A stretch of 64,000 bases of DNA from Diospyros lotus (lineage: Eukaryota > Streptophyta > Magnoliopsida > Ericales > Ebenaceae), in NCBI RefSeq assembly GCF_014633365.1, contig NC_068350.1:5658501-5722500 (forward strand), given 5' to 3'. Below are positions 11,790 to 25,060 of the stretch, one piece after another. Position 1 is the stretch's first letter. Every line of letters begins with the position of its first letter. Under the pieces are notes generated by a model. That model was not told the DNA's origin, did not search any database, and saw only the letters and a list, made by a program, of their open reading frames with translations. Both the position numbers and the translations under genes were made by a program.

Positions 11790-12546
11790 GTTGAGGTTTT
11801 GAGTCTTTAGTTTTGAATTTACAGACCTTTGTAATATGCCCTAATTGCTTGCAATTCCCACAAGTTGCATTAGGCTTCCACCAGCAGTATTTCTCAACAT
11901 GCGTAGTCTTCTTGCAGTGTATGCAGGGATGAAAATTTTTCTATTTTGAACCTTCATTGCTGCTGCCACCATCATTTTTTCCTTTGTTCTTCTAATTGAA
12001 TTGCTTCTTGCCCTTACTAACTTGTTTTTGCACCTTCAATGAATTTTTAATAGTCTTTCTTTGCTCTTGTGATTGAAGAGCACTCATTAGTTCACCTAAT
12101 GAGATCTTGCTTAAGTCCTTGGATTCTTCAAGGGAGGAGATATTTGATTCAAACCTCTCAAGAAGAGTTACAAGCACTTTCTCCACAATCCTTTTTTTTG
12201 CAAATTCTTCACCAAGTAATCTGTTGTTATTAATAATGAAGGAGATTCAATCAACATACTTACTAATTGTTTCATCCTCTTGCATATTTAATGTCGCAAA
12301 TTCCCTTTTCAGATTCAACACCTTTATCTGGCATGTTTTATCACTACCTTGGTATTCTTCTTTCAACCTGTCCCAAGACTCTTTAGTAGAATCACACACT
12401 ATAATCCTATAGAAAACACAATCTTCCACAGAGTTCTGAATGAGTGATTTGGCCTTGGATTTCCTTGCCTTTTCTTCACTATTCAGTTTGATTTGAGCCA
12501 TGGTGGGATTTTCCAGTAGAGGAGCAATTGGTTTATCTTCAGTCAT
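11790..12546 (-). pseudogene. Copia A gag with zinc knuckle
   Basis: The minus strand encodes MTEDKPIAPLLEN, ESWDRLKEEYQGS and LNLKREFATLNMQEDE, typical of UBN2-type Copia gag. It is followed near 11822-11866 by a CCHC knuckle (CGNCKQLGHITKVC). The frame is broken around 12190-12246 and again near 11990. The start at 12546 is the natural one, lying about 140 bases from the primer-binding site. Confidence 0.85.
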
Positions 12547-12672
12547 AATTACCCAGAGGTCATATGAGGGTTTTCACCAGTGAGGATGATATGAGGGTTT
12601 AAAGTTAAGCTGTTGGATGCCATCTTTATTTTGGGTTGAAATTGGTGTTTTGGTCATGTAAGATCAACTATA

Positions 12673-12684
12673 GCTCTGATACCA
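12673..12684 (-). other. Primer-binding site of Copia A (initiator tRNA-Met)
   Basis: On the minus strand it reads TGGTATCAGAGC, one base after the end of the 5' LTR at 12686. This fixes the element's orientation. Confidence 0.9.
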
Positions 12685-12685
12685 C

Positions 12686-13002
12686 TGTTGAAAAATAGAG
12701 TAGCAGTAATTGAAAAAACAAGGACACAAAGTGATTGAAAAATACCAGCGTACATTTATTTCATTGATAGTAGTCCTTATATACAATAACAAATTTCCCA
12801 AAAGACTTACCACTAAACATAGTGGGTAAAACTGATGAGAAAAAGTTGCCATTATCTGAGCCATATGCAACCACTAACTTCAGAAAAAATAGCAACTAAA
12901 CTTTGACAAAGTCAAAAGAGAAAATGAAGAGAACAGAAACAGAAAAAACTGATAAAAAACAATAAAGCAATATGCTGAAATTAAAATGCCAACTGTCTAA
13001 CA
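12686..13002 (-). repeat. 5' LTR of Copia A
   Basis: A 317-bp direct repeat of 132-456, beginning TGTTGAAAAATAGAG and ending CTGTCTAACA on the plus strand. By eye it differs from its partner at roughly two dozen positions. Confidence 0.9.
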
Positions 13003-16000
13003 GTGTTGTATTCAATAAATTGAATGTAAGCAGAGTAATAGCTCAGGGAAAAAAAATTAGCACAGTTTCACAAATTAATGAATGTCTTACATCGTTGTAA
13101 AATTATTAAGTCTCCGCCTTCCTAGTTTTAATTGATAGTTGTACATTCAATAATATTTATCTGCTTGAAGAATTAATGTTGAAACCATCATTAACTATAC
13201 TTACCAAATTGAATAAATTTTAAAAGCTTTTCATCAATGTTTAATGCGTCTAAGATATATATATATATATTTTTAATTCCTAAATATTTATCTGTTGTAA
13301 TCAATAAATTGAATAATTTATTTTTTGATGCATTGGAATTGCTATATTCAATAAATTAAAAAATTAATTTTTTGATGCATTGGAACCTGTTGCATTCAAT
13401 AAATTAAATCAAAACAAAGTAATAGCTTGGAAACAAATGAATTAGCACAGTCAACATATTAAGTCTCCACCTTCTGAGTTTTAATTGATAGTTATACATT
13501 CGATAATATTTATTTGCTTGAAGAATTAACGTTGAAACCATAATTAACTATACTTATTAAGCTAAATAAATTTTAAAAGCTTTTCATCACTGTTTAATGT
13601 GTCTAAGATATATTTTTTTTATTTTTTAATTCCTAAATATTTATCTAGTGTATTAAATAAATTGAATAATTTATTTTTGATGCATTGGAAATGTTATATT
13701 CACTAAATTGAATAATTCATTTTTTGGTGCATTGGAACCTGGAGTATTCAATAAATTGAATGTAGGTAGAGTAATAGCTCGAGAGAAAAAAAATAACTTA
13801 GCACAATTTCACAAATAAATGCATGTCTTACATCGTTGTCAACGTATTAAGTCTTCGTCTTCCTAGTTTTAATTGATATTGTACATTCGATAATATTTAT
13901 CTGCTTAAAGAATTATTGTTGAAACCATCATTTAACCATACATACCAAGCTGAATAAATTTTAAAACCTTTTCATCATTATTTAATGTGTCTAAGATATA
14001 TTTTTTATTTTTTAATTCCTAAATATTTATCTACTATATTCAATAAATTGAATAATTTATTTTTTGATGCATTAGAACCTATTGTATTCAATAAATTGAA
14101 TAATTTATTTTTTGATCCATTGGAATCTCTTGTATTCAATAAATTAAATGTAAGCAAAGTAATAGCTTCGAAAAAAAAAATTAGCACAGTTAACTTATTA
14201 AGTCTCCTCCTTCCTAGTTTTAATTGATAGTTGTACATTCGATAATATTTATCTGCTTGAAGAATTAACGTTGAAACCATCATTAACCATACTTACCAAG
14301 CTGAATAAATTTTAAAAGCTTTTCATCATTGTTTAATGTGTCTAAGATATATTTTTTTATTTTTTTATTTCTAAACATTTATCGGGTGTATCCAATAAAT
14401 TGAATAATGTATTTTTTGATGCATTGGAACTGTTATGTTCACTAAATTGAATAATTCATTTTTGATGCATTGGAACCTGTTGCATTCAATAAATTGAATG
14501 TAGACAGAGTAGTAGCTTGGGAAAAAAAAAATTAGCATAGTTTCACAAATAAATGCATGTCTTACATCGTTTTCAACTTATTAAATCTCCGTCTTCCTAG
14601 TTTTAATTGATAGTTGTACATTCAGTAATATTTATCTGCTTGAAGAATTAACGTTAAAACAATCATTAACCATACTTAGCAACCTGGATAAATTTCAAAA
14701 ACTTTTCATCACTATTTAATGTGTCTAAGATATTTTTTTATTTTTTAATTCCTAAATATTTGTTTAGTGTATTCAATAAATTGAATAATTTATTTTTGAT
14801 ACATTGGAATTGCTGTATTCACTAAATTGAATAATTCATTTCTTGATGCATTGGAACTTGCTGCGTTCAATAAATTAAATGTAGACAGAGTAATAGCTTG
14901 GGAAAAAAACAATAAATTAGCACAGTTTCTCAAATAAATTCATGTCTTACATCATTGTCATCTTATTAAGTCTTCGTCTTCGTAGTTTTAATTGATAGTT
15001 GTACATTCGGTAATATTTATTTGCTTGAAGAATTAACGTTGAAACCATCATTAACCATACTTACCAAATTGAATAAATTTCAAAATATTTTCATCACTGT
15101 TTATTGTGTCTAAAATATATTTTTTTATTTTTTAATTCCTAAATATTTACCTACTATATTCAATAAATTGAATAATTCAGTTTTTGGTACATTGGAACCT
15201 GCTGTATTCAATAAATTAAATAATCATTATAGAATAATTCATTTTTTGGTGCATTGGAACCTTCTATATTCAATAAATTAAATATAGGCAGAGTAATAGC
15301 TTGGAAAAAAAAAATTAGCACAGTCAACTTAATAAGTCTCCGCCTTCCTTATTTTAATTGCTAGTTATACATTTGGTAATATTTATCTGTTTGAATAATT
15401 AACATTGAAACCATCATTAACCATACTTACCAAAGCGAAATAATTTTCAAAAGCTTTTCATCACTGTTTGATGTGTATAAGATATATTTTTTTATTTTTT
15501 AATTCCTAAATATTTATCTGTTATATTCAATAAATTTAATAATTTACTTTTTGATGCATTGAAACTGTTGTATTCATTAAATTGAATAATTCATTTTTTT
15601 GTGTTGTATTCAATAAATTGAATTTACACAGAGTAATAACTTGGGAAAAATAAATAAATTATCACAATTTTGGAGGAAAATTTTGTAAGTTAACTAAATT
15701 AAATAAATTGAATAAATCATTATTGAATAATTAATTTTTTGGTGTATTGGAATTTGTTATATTCAATAAATTAAATGTAGGCAGAGTAATAGTTTGAAAA
15801 AAAAAATTAGCACAGTCAACTTATTAAGCCTTCGCCTTCCTAGGGTTTAATTGATAGTTGTACATTCGGTAATATTTATCTGCTTAAAAAATTAACGTTA
15901 AAACTATCATTAACCATACTTAGCAACCTGAATAAATTTCAAAAGCTTTTCATCACTGTTTAACGAGTCTAAGATATATTTTTTATTTTTTAATTCTTAA

Positions 16001-19000
16001 ATATTTATCTGGTGTATTAAACAAATTGAATAATTTATTTTTTATGCATTGGAACTGCTGTATTCACTAAATTGAATAATTCATTTTTTGGTGCGTTGGA
16101 ACATGCTACATTCAATAAATTGAGTGTAGGCAGAGTAATAGCCCGAAAAAAAATAAATTAGCATAGTTTCACAAATAAATGCATGTCTTACATTGTTGTC
16201 AACTTATTAAGTCTTCATTTTCCTAGTTTTAATTGATAGTTGTGCATTCGGTAATATTTATTTGCTTGAAGAATTAACGTTGAAACCATCATTAACCATA
16301 TTTACCAAGCTGAATAAATTTCAAAATCTTTTCATCACTATTTAATGTTTCGAAGATATATTTTTTTATTTTTTAATTCCTAAACATTTATTCGCTTTAT
16401 TCAATAAATTGAATAATATAATTTTTGATGCATTAGAACTATTATATTCAATAAATTGAATAATTTATCTTTTTGTGCATTGGAACCTGCTGTATTCAAT
16501 AAATTAAATAATCATTATAGAATAATTCATTTTTTGTTGCATTGGAACTTACTGTATTCAATAAATTAAATGTAGGCAGAGTAAAAGCATGGGAAAAAAA
16601 ATTTACCACAGTCAACTTATTAAGTCTTTGCCTTCCTAATTTTAATTGGTAGCTATACATTTGGTAATATTTATCTATTTGAAGAATTAACGTGAAAACC
16701 ATCATTAACTATACTTACCAAGCTGAATAATTTTCAAAAGCTTTTCCTCATTGTTTAATGTGTTTAAGATATATTTTTTATTTTTTAATTCCTAAATATT
16801 TATCTATTATATTCAATAAATTAAGTAATTTATTTTTTGATACATTGGAACTGTCGTATTCATTAAATTGAATAATTTATTTTTTGGTGATGTATTCAAT
16901 AAATTGAATTTAGGCAAAGCAATAATTTGGGGAAAAAAATAAATTAGCACAATTTTGGAGGGAAATTATGTAAGTTAACTAAATTAAATAAATCATTATT
17001 AAATAATTCATTTTTTGGTGCATTGGAACCTGTTATATTCAATAAATTAAATGTAGACAGAGTAATAGTTTGGAAAAAAAATAAATTAGCACAGTCAACT
17101 TATTATGTCTTCACATTTCTAATTTTAATTGATAGTTGTATATTTGGTAAAATTTATCTGCTTGAAGGATTAACGTTGAAATCATCATTAACCATACTTA
17201 ACAACCTAAATAAATTTCAAAAGCTTTTCATCATTGTTTAATGTGTCTAAGATTTTTTTTTAATTCTTAAATATTTATCTGGTGTATTCAATAAATTGAA
17301 TAATTTATTTTTTGATGCATTGGAACTGCAGTATTCATTAAATTGAATAATTCTTTTTTTGGTGCATCAGAACTTGTTGCATTCAATAAATTGAGTGTCG
17401 GCAGAGTAATTGCTCGAGAAAAAAAAATAAATTAGCATTATTTCACAAATAAATGCATGTCTTACATCGTTGTCAACTTATTAGTCTTCGTCTTCCTAGT
17501 TTTAATTGATTGTTGTATGTTCGGTAATATTTATCTGTTTGAAGAATTAATGTTGAAACCATCATTAATGATACTTACCAAACCGAATAAATTTTAAAAG
17601 CTTATCATCACTGTTTAATGTGTCTAAGATATATTTTTTTATTTTTTAATTCCTGAATATTTATCTGGTGTATTCAGTAAATTGAATAATATATTTTTTG
17701 GTGCGTTGGAACATGAAGTATTCAATAAATTGAATGTAGGTAGATTAATAGGTTGGGGAAAAAAAAACATTAGCACAGTTTCACAAATAAATGCATGTCT
17801 TAAATCGTTTTCAACTTATTAAGTCTTCGTCTTCCTAGTTTTAATTGATAGTTGTACATTCGGTAATATTTATCTGCTTAAAGAATTATTGTTGAAACTA
17901 TCATTAACCATACATACCAAGCTGAATAAATTTTAAAAACTTTTCATCACTCTTTATAATGTGTCTAAGATATATTTCTTTATTTTTTAATTCCTAAATA
18001 TTTATCTACTATATTCAATAAATTGAATAATTTATTTTTTGACGCATTGGAACATGTTGTATTCAATAAATTAAATGTAAGCAAAGTAATAGCTTGGAAA
18101 AAATAAATTTGCACAATCAACTTATTAAGTCTCTGCCTTTCTACTTTTAATTGATAGTTGTACGATCGGTAATATTTATCTGCTTGAATAGTTAAGGTTG
18201 AAACCATCATTAATCATATTTACCAAGCTGAATAATTTTTAAAAGCTTTTCATCACTATTTAATGTGTCAAAGATATATTTTTTTATTTTTTAATTTCTA
18301 AATATTTATCAGGTGTATCCAATAAATTGAATAATGTATTTTTTTATGCATTGGAATTGTTGTATTCACTAAATTGAGTAATTCATCTTTTGGTGCATTG
18401 GAACTTGCTGCATTCAATAAATTGAATGTAGACAGAGTAATAGCTCGGGAAAAAAAAATAAATTAGCACAGTTTCACAAATAAATGCATGTCTTATATCG
18501 TTTTCAACTTATTAAGTCTTCGTCTTCCTAGTTTTAATTGATAGTTGTACATTCGGTAATATTTTTCTGCTTGAAGTATTAACGTTGAAACAATCATTAA
18601 CCATACTTAGCAACTTGAATAAATGTGAAAAACTTTTCATCACTATTTAATGTGTCTAAGATATATTTTTTTATTTTTTAATTCATAAATATTTACCTGG
18701 TGTATTCAATAAATTGAATAATTTATTTTTTGATGTATTGGAACTGTTGTATTTACTAAATTGAATAATTCATTTTTTGGTGTAATGGAACTTGCTGCAT
18801 TCAATAAATTGAGTGTAGGCAGAGTAATAGCTCAGGAAAAAGAAAATAAATAAGCACAGTTTCACAAATAAATGCATGTCTTACATCGTTGTCAACTTAT
18901 TAAGTCTTTGTCCTCCTAGTTTTAATTGATAGTTGTACATTCGATAATATTTATTTGGTTGAAGAATTAACATTGAAACCATCATTAACCATACTTACCA

Positions 19001-19861
19001 AACTGAATAAATTTTAAAAGCTTTTTATCACTGTTTAATGTGTCTAAGCGATATTTTTTTTATTTTTTAATTCCTAAATATTTATCTGGTGTTTTCAATA
19101 AATTAAATAATTTACTTTTTCATGCATTGGAACTACTATATTCAATAAATTGAATAATTCATTTTTTGATACATTAGAACCTATTGTATTCAATAAATTG
19201 AATAATTTATTTTTTGGTGCATTGGAACCTGTTGTATTTAGTAAATTAAATGTAGGTAGAGTAACAGCTTGGGAAAAAAATAAATTAGCACAATCAACTT
19301 ATTAAGTCTCCGCCTTCCTAATTTTAATTGATATACATTTGGTAATATTTATCTACTTGAAAAATTAACGTTGAAACCATCATTAACCATACTTACCAAG
19401 CTGAATAATTTTCAAAAGCTTTTGATCACAATTTAATATGTTTAAGATATATTTTTTATTTTTTGATTCCTAAATATTTATCTGTTATATTCAATAAATT
19501 GAATAATTTATTTTTTAATACATTGGAACTGTTGCATTCACTAAATTGAATAATTCACTTTTTGGTGCTATATTCAATAAATTGAGTTTAGGTAAAGTAA
19601 TAACTTGGGAAAAAATATAAATTAGCACAATTTAGGCAGGAAATTGTGTAAGTTAACTAAATTGAATAAATCATTATTAAATAATTCATTTTTTGGTGCA
19701 TTGGAATCTACTTGATTCAATAAATTAAATGTAGGCAGAGTAATAGTTTGGAAAAAAATATTAATTAGCACAATCAACTTATTAAGTCTTCGCCTTCCTA
19801 GTTTTAATTCATAGTTGTACATTCGGTAATATTTATTTGCTTGAAGAATTAACATTGAAAT
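13003..19861. repeat. Tandem satellite, about 18 units of roughly 350-390 bp with longer variants
   Basis: The landmark 'ttttaattgatagttgtacattcg.taatatttatctgcttgaagaatt' recurs near 13128, 13481, 13869, 14219, 14602, 14987, 15352, 15847, 16229, 16638, 17123, 17502, 17839, 18148, 18532, 18919, 19322 and 19803. Spacing is mostly 340-390, with longer gaps near 485. Each unit also contains two to four copies of a shorter motif (about 45-50 bp: 'tattcaataaattgaataattcattttttggtgcattggaacct'). Short open frames recur from unit to unit, but they carry no known domain and shift between units. I see no gene in it. Confidence 0.93.
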
Positions 19862-21571
19862 TGTAACACCCCACTTTCTCAGGCGTGTTATAAATTGTAA
19901 CAATTTTGGAATAATTTTTTTTTCTTAAAAACTATAGCTAAACCATATAATTGTTGTTATCCATCTCAAAATTTTCATACATCTATCTTAAAAGAGAATT
20001 ATCATATACATCAAATACGGAAGTTAGAATCGAACCTAACATCTTAACATTAATCAATTCTTATATTCTCATTAACCATAAATAAGGTTATATATGATCA
20101 TTTCTCAAAACGTTCAGAATTCAAAAGTAGCAGAACTTAAATATATAAGCTACATAACATACATTCAATTCATCATGCACTTTGCTAAGTGTCATTTCAT
20201 GCGTCATTCATCCTCGTTTATGCTACAATCTCTATCTGGAACGTTTGAATATTCCAAGGGTAGAGCCCAAGTCAATTAGATGATGAATCATCTAAATAAG
20301 GGAACAATAAACATATCTTGTGCATGATGTAATTATGGAAAATGTCTTATTCTTTATCTTAGTTTTAGTCGACCGCACTCAACTGCTACTCCCCATTTTT
20401 ACAGTCTCCTTACCATGCCGAGGTATATGGGTGCACTCTTGGTAGAGCAGCGATGCCTATCCATAATCCCAAACCCTTATGTGATACATGATCAATAATC
20501 TCATCGTGAACATATGCATATTTTATCATCAATACATGTAAATGCAATCTACATGACATATTCACATCAAGACATGACAACATGATATAACCATTTACAT
20601 AAAATTGGCTTTTTGGGTCGAACCACTTATTTTCTCAAACTTATCGGGCTATCTTGATATTCACGTATTGCCTTTAAATACGTGGATTGTCTCGATTTGC
20701 ATGTCAATCTAAAAATTCGCACAAGTCACTTCAACTTAACCCTCAAAGCATCCTAATCATCATATTTATTTAAATAAGCATTAAAACCTAATTTTTCATA
20801 ATTTCTTGCATTTTCTTTATTTTTCTCTATATTCCTTCTTATTTTTTTTCAATAAATCCAAATTAAATATTTCTCAAATATTTCACTATAACAATTCATA
20901 AAATAACATTCCTAAATTTCTAAAATTTTCTAAGAAATTTTATTCACCTTAACTTAGCTTTTCAGGCTTTCTCGATATGCGTGTCTAACCCCAAAACGCA
21001 TGCCCGATCAATTTTTTGGCTTCAAAATACTTCTCTAGTCCCAAAATAATTCCCAGAATCATTTTAACATTTTCCAGAATTTTTCTCCATTTTTTCACAT
21101 TTTTCCTAAATTTTTTTTCTCTTTTTCCTTTTTTCTTTTTCTTCTTCTTCCTTTCTTCTTCCCCTATTCTTCTTCTTCCTACGACTTGTGCCTACGCCAT
21201 GCCTAGCCATCGCACGATTGCCGCAACCGGCCGCCACAGCCTCGTCGGCCACACCCCACCTCGCCGGACGCCTCCACCCTTGCTGGAATGTCGTGGCTGC
21301 TTATTGCCCGCCACCACTAGTGACCGCCCCTGCTCGCTTGAGCTTGCTGTCGCGGCCATGGCTACCTTCGACCACTCCACCTCCATTGCCAAGCTCTCTA
21401 TCTCCTTCCATTTCTTGTTGCTTCTCAATCGGCCAAAACCTCTCCTAATTCATAGAGATCTTAGCCTTGGCTACCACACATGTACCCATTTATATATATA
21501 TATATATATATATTTCACTGTTGCATGCTTGTTATCAGGGCCAGCTTCCGAATATACTCGCTAGTATAGGA
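19862..21571 (-). mobile_element. Large LTR fragment (E1), U5 side, interrupted by LTR E2
   Basis: It begins tgtaacaccccactttctc..., reading on the minus strand as an LTR end ...GGGGTGTTACA. It aligns along most of its length with the front of 41764-44318, including the blocks 'gcggaagt...atcgaacct' and 'tctgctaca...atctggaacgttt'. A minus-strand TATA-like box lies near 21481-21510. It sits in the satellite at 19861. E2 interrupts it at 21571, and the flanking sequence resumes at 29028 with the duplicated TAGGA. Confidence 0.75.
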
Positions 21572-23124
21572 TGTAACGCCCCGTTTTTCGAGCGCGTTAA
21601 AACTCAGGATAATTCTGGGATAATTTTTTTCTTTTTTAATACTACTAAAACTAAGACTAAATCATATCATTGCTCTTATCCATTTCAAAATTTTCATTTA
21701 TTTATCTCTAAAGAGAATCATTATAAATATCAAATGCGGAAACTAGAATCGAACATAACATCATAACATTAATCATAGATCAATTCTTACATCATGGGAT
21801 AAGTTCAGAAACATCAATACATAAGTTCTCAACATAACATGAAACATGACATAAGTTTTTTTTTTTTCCATCATAACTTGAAAACATAACATATCATAAC
21901 TTAAAGCATAACATAGCACAACTGATACATGATCAGGTCCTTATATAGGAACTAAATGTAGAAATTAACTTCATAATGCCTTACGTCTTTACAATTCATC
22001 CACTTCTATGTCTTCGCTACAAACCTCATCTGGATCGTTTGAATGGTCCAGGGGCAAGGTCCACATTAGATAATGAATCATCTACGTAAGAGTACATCAT
22101 AATGCATATGTATGAATGCAATGCACATAACATCATAACTCTCATGTTTGGGTCGATTGCACCTTAAGATTACCCGCCATTTTTACAGTCTCCCTGCCAG
22201 AGCAGGGTGTATGGGTGCACCATTGGCAAAAGCAACGGCGCCAATACCTAATTCCAAACAATGCAACGTATAACCGTGAATCTCATCATGCTCATATGCA
22301 TACTTTGTCATCAATACATGTAAATGCAATCCATATGATATGTTCATATCAAGACATGACAACATGATGAAAATATTTACATAAAATCAGGTTTTGGTGA
22401 AATCACTTACAAGCCATTTTCATAAACTAAATCTAGTTGAATAGTACCACTTACCTTGTAAAAATATAATTTTGCCCCTAGCGTAATTTTGCTTCAAAAT
22501 TCGCGTCAAACTTCCAATTGTACTCAATTATGAATCTTGACGTAACCTGGCATCATAATTACTTAAAAAAATTATTTTTCTAATTTTTCTCTAATTTTTC
22601 TAATTTCTCCAATTTCCTCTTATTATTTCTTCAAGATTATGAAATAAATATTTTCTCATAAAATTTTCTCAATTTCTCTTCATAATAATTCCTAAAACAA
22701 TATTCCTAAGCCCTTAAAATTTCTTCATAATTTTTAAAATCCATATTCTATTTATTTCTCATTTTTCCTTTGATTTTTAAGTATCTGTTGCCTCAAAAAT
22801 CACTACAAAAAAATTGATTTTTAGCGGTAGTTTTTTTAACATTTTGGGGTGATTTTGAAAAACCGTTGCAAAATTCATTAAAACATTCAATTTTGCGGCG
22901 GTTATCAAAAAATCGTCGCTAAATTTAAAAATAATTAAATAATTAAAAAATAAAATTGAATTTAGCAGCAGTTTTTGAGAAACCGTCGCTAAATTAAAAA
23001 ATAATTAAATAATACAAAATTAAAATTAAATTAAATTAAATTAATAAAAAGAAATATAAAATCTTAAAAAGAAATTTAAAATTTAATTTAAATTAATTAC
23101 AAAATATTTATATATATAAAAGTA

Positions 23125-23755
23125 GGATAGTCTTGAAAAAAGAAATTTTCCCCCAAAACTTGCATTAATGATTTGCAATTAATACTTATTGTATTAATAA
23201 TTTACATTTTGTAATTTGCATTAATAATTTAAAATTTTCAATTGCTTTGAAAAAATAAGTAGTAATAAAATTTTCTTCCAAAACTTGCATTAATGATTTG
23301 CATTTAGTACTTATTACATTAATAATTTACATTTTGTAATTTACATTAATAATTTAAAATTTTCAATTGTTTTGAAATAATAAATAGTAATAAAATTTTT
23401 CTCCAAAACTTGCATTAATGATTTGCATTTAGTACTTATTGTATTAATAATTTACATTTTGTAAGTTGCATCTTTATATATATAAAAGTAGGATAGTCTT
23501 GAAAAAGAAATTTTCCTCTAAAACTTGCATTAATGATTTACAATTAATACTTATTGCATTAACAATTTGTATTTTTAATTTGTATTAATAATTTAAATCT
23601 TTCAATTACTGGGAAATAATAAGTAGTAATAAAATTTTTCCCCAAAACTTGCATTAATGATTTGCGTTTAATACTTATTGCATTAATAATTTACATTTTG
23701 TAATTTGCATTAATAATTTAAATCTTTCAATTATTTTGAAATAATATGTACTAAT
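23125..23755. repeat. About 125-bp tandem repeats inside the Helitron/CACTA
   Basis: The phrase 'ccaaaacttgcattaatgattt' recurs near 23152, 23279, 23404, 23519 and 23643 with conserved flanks ('acttattgcattaataatttacattttgtaattt'). That gives five copies with period about 115-127 bp. Confidence 0.88.
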
Positions 23756-24630
23756 TATTGTAAAATTAATAATAAATTTTAAATATACGAGTTTTTCAAT
23801 GTTAATTGTTTTGTATTAAATTTGCATGAGTTTTATGAGAAATAATAATAGACAACTTAAACTATTAATTAAGTCATAGAAAATTATTCATTTATTTAAA
23901 ATATTATTTTTATATCTTTATTCTATGTATATTTATATAATATTAAAATATGATAGTCAAATAAAATATTTTGTCAAGCATCAATCAATGGTGAATTTTT
24001 TCCTTCAAAAATTTGCATTAAATCAAAGGTAGTGATTAATTAATTATTAATTACTTTAATAATTATATTATAGTCTTGAAAATGTGATGTCTTAACAAAT
24101 TCATAAAAAATTATTTAAGGTTATCAAATGTTAGGGTTTTTCAATGCTAATTACTATTTAAAGTATCACATTTTTAAGACTATAGAAGAAATCAAAATTT
24201 ATTTTTTTAAAATTTTGTTATTATTGAAAAATTTATTCTTACTCATATTTAAGAGTTTTAATTTATATTTATAATGATAATATGATAAATAGAAAATAAC
24301 GAACGTCTTTAAGTAGAAATATTATAGATTTTATAATATTTATTTATAAATAAATATAATATAATAAAAAAAATTTATAAGTATTTTGTCAAGTGACCTA
24401 TTTAATATTTTAATTATACTTTAATACATTGAATGACAGTATATTGAATTAAAAGTGTTCTCCATTAGCATATTGAATAGTGAATAATTAAGTAAACTTA
24501 AATTTTTTCAACATCATTAAAGATTAAAAAAATTATAATTATCAATTTTGTAAAAATTATTTAAAATAATAAATTTATTTTTTTATTTTTAAATTCAACT
24601 CTCCCATATATCACATGGGTTCACCACTAG
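23471..24630 (+). mobile_element. Non-autonomous Helitron candidate nested in the CACTA element
   Basis: The 5' end reads TCTTTATATATATAAAAGTAGG, a form common to plant Helitrons. The 3' end has a short hairpin (CCCAT...ATGGG, 24603-24618), then CTAG at 24627-24630. The flanks are A on the left and T on the right, the normal A/T insertion site, with no duplication. A second copy of the 5' end (about 23107-23140) lies upstream, suggesting a head-to-tail partial duplication. No Rep/helicase coding is present. Confidence 0.72.
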
Positions 24631-24833
24631 TTAATTAAAATTTTAATTTAAAAAAATAAAAATAAAAATAATTTTAACAAAATTTTTAAAAATATATAAT
24701 TTTTTTATTTTTAATCAATTGATTTAGTTAATTTAATTCAATTAATTTATTTTTAATTTATTCCTTTACTCTTTTAAAAAATAATAAATTAATTAATATT
24801 AAAAAATATAAAATATAATTCTGGAAAGTAGTG

Positions 24834-25060
24834 GTTGTTTTGGTATATAATTTATATAAGCAGTTATATAACAAGGGAGCTTGGCAGATCAGACGATTAC
24901 GTGCATTCATGATAACAAGGGAGCTCGGCAGATCAGACGGTTACGCGCATGCACGTGCACAGGGGAGGTTGCGGGTTCAAAATTGGGGAAAGGGCCTCAC
25001 CACGTGGTTGGGCGGGCACAGGCGGGTCCAAGCGGTTGGGCGCAGGTAGGTGGGAGAAAA
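24834..25060. other. GC-rich island in the CACTA with a short tandem duplication
   Basis: The phrase 'ataacaagggagct.ggcagatcagacg.ttacg.gcat' occurs twice in an otherwise AT-rich element, followed by gttgcgggttcaaa, which resembles a tRNA B box. No gene is recognised. It could be captured host or SINE sequence. Confidence 0.4.

Larger units (their letters stand above)
132..13002 (-). mobile_element. Copia LTR retrotransposon A, complete outline, degenerate, with nested insertions
   Basis: Two direct terminal repeats begin TGTTGAAAAA and end CTGTCTAACA (132-456 and 12686-13002). On the minus strand a tRNA-iMet primer-binding site follows the right LTR, and a purine-rich tract (GGAGGAG) precedes the left one. 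The order on the minus strand is gag, zinc knuckle, protease, integrase, reverse transcriptase, RNase H, which is the Copia order. Copia B (2430-9519) and a solo LTR (10207-11432) lie inside it. The internal frame has several stops and frameshifts and the LTRs differ at many positions, so the copy is old and inactive. No clean 5-bp target duplication is visible (flanks ttgga and gtgtt). Confidence 0.92.

Noticed and set aside
13985..19903. Recurring ORFs of 60-95 codons
   Set aside because: They arise from the satellite unit, drift in frame between copies and contain no recognisable domain.
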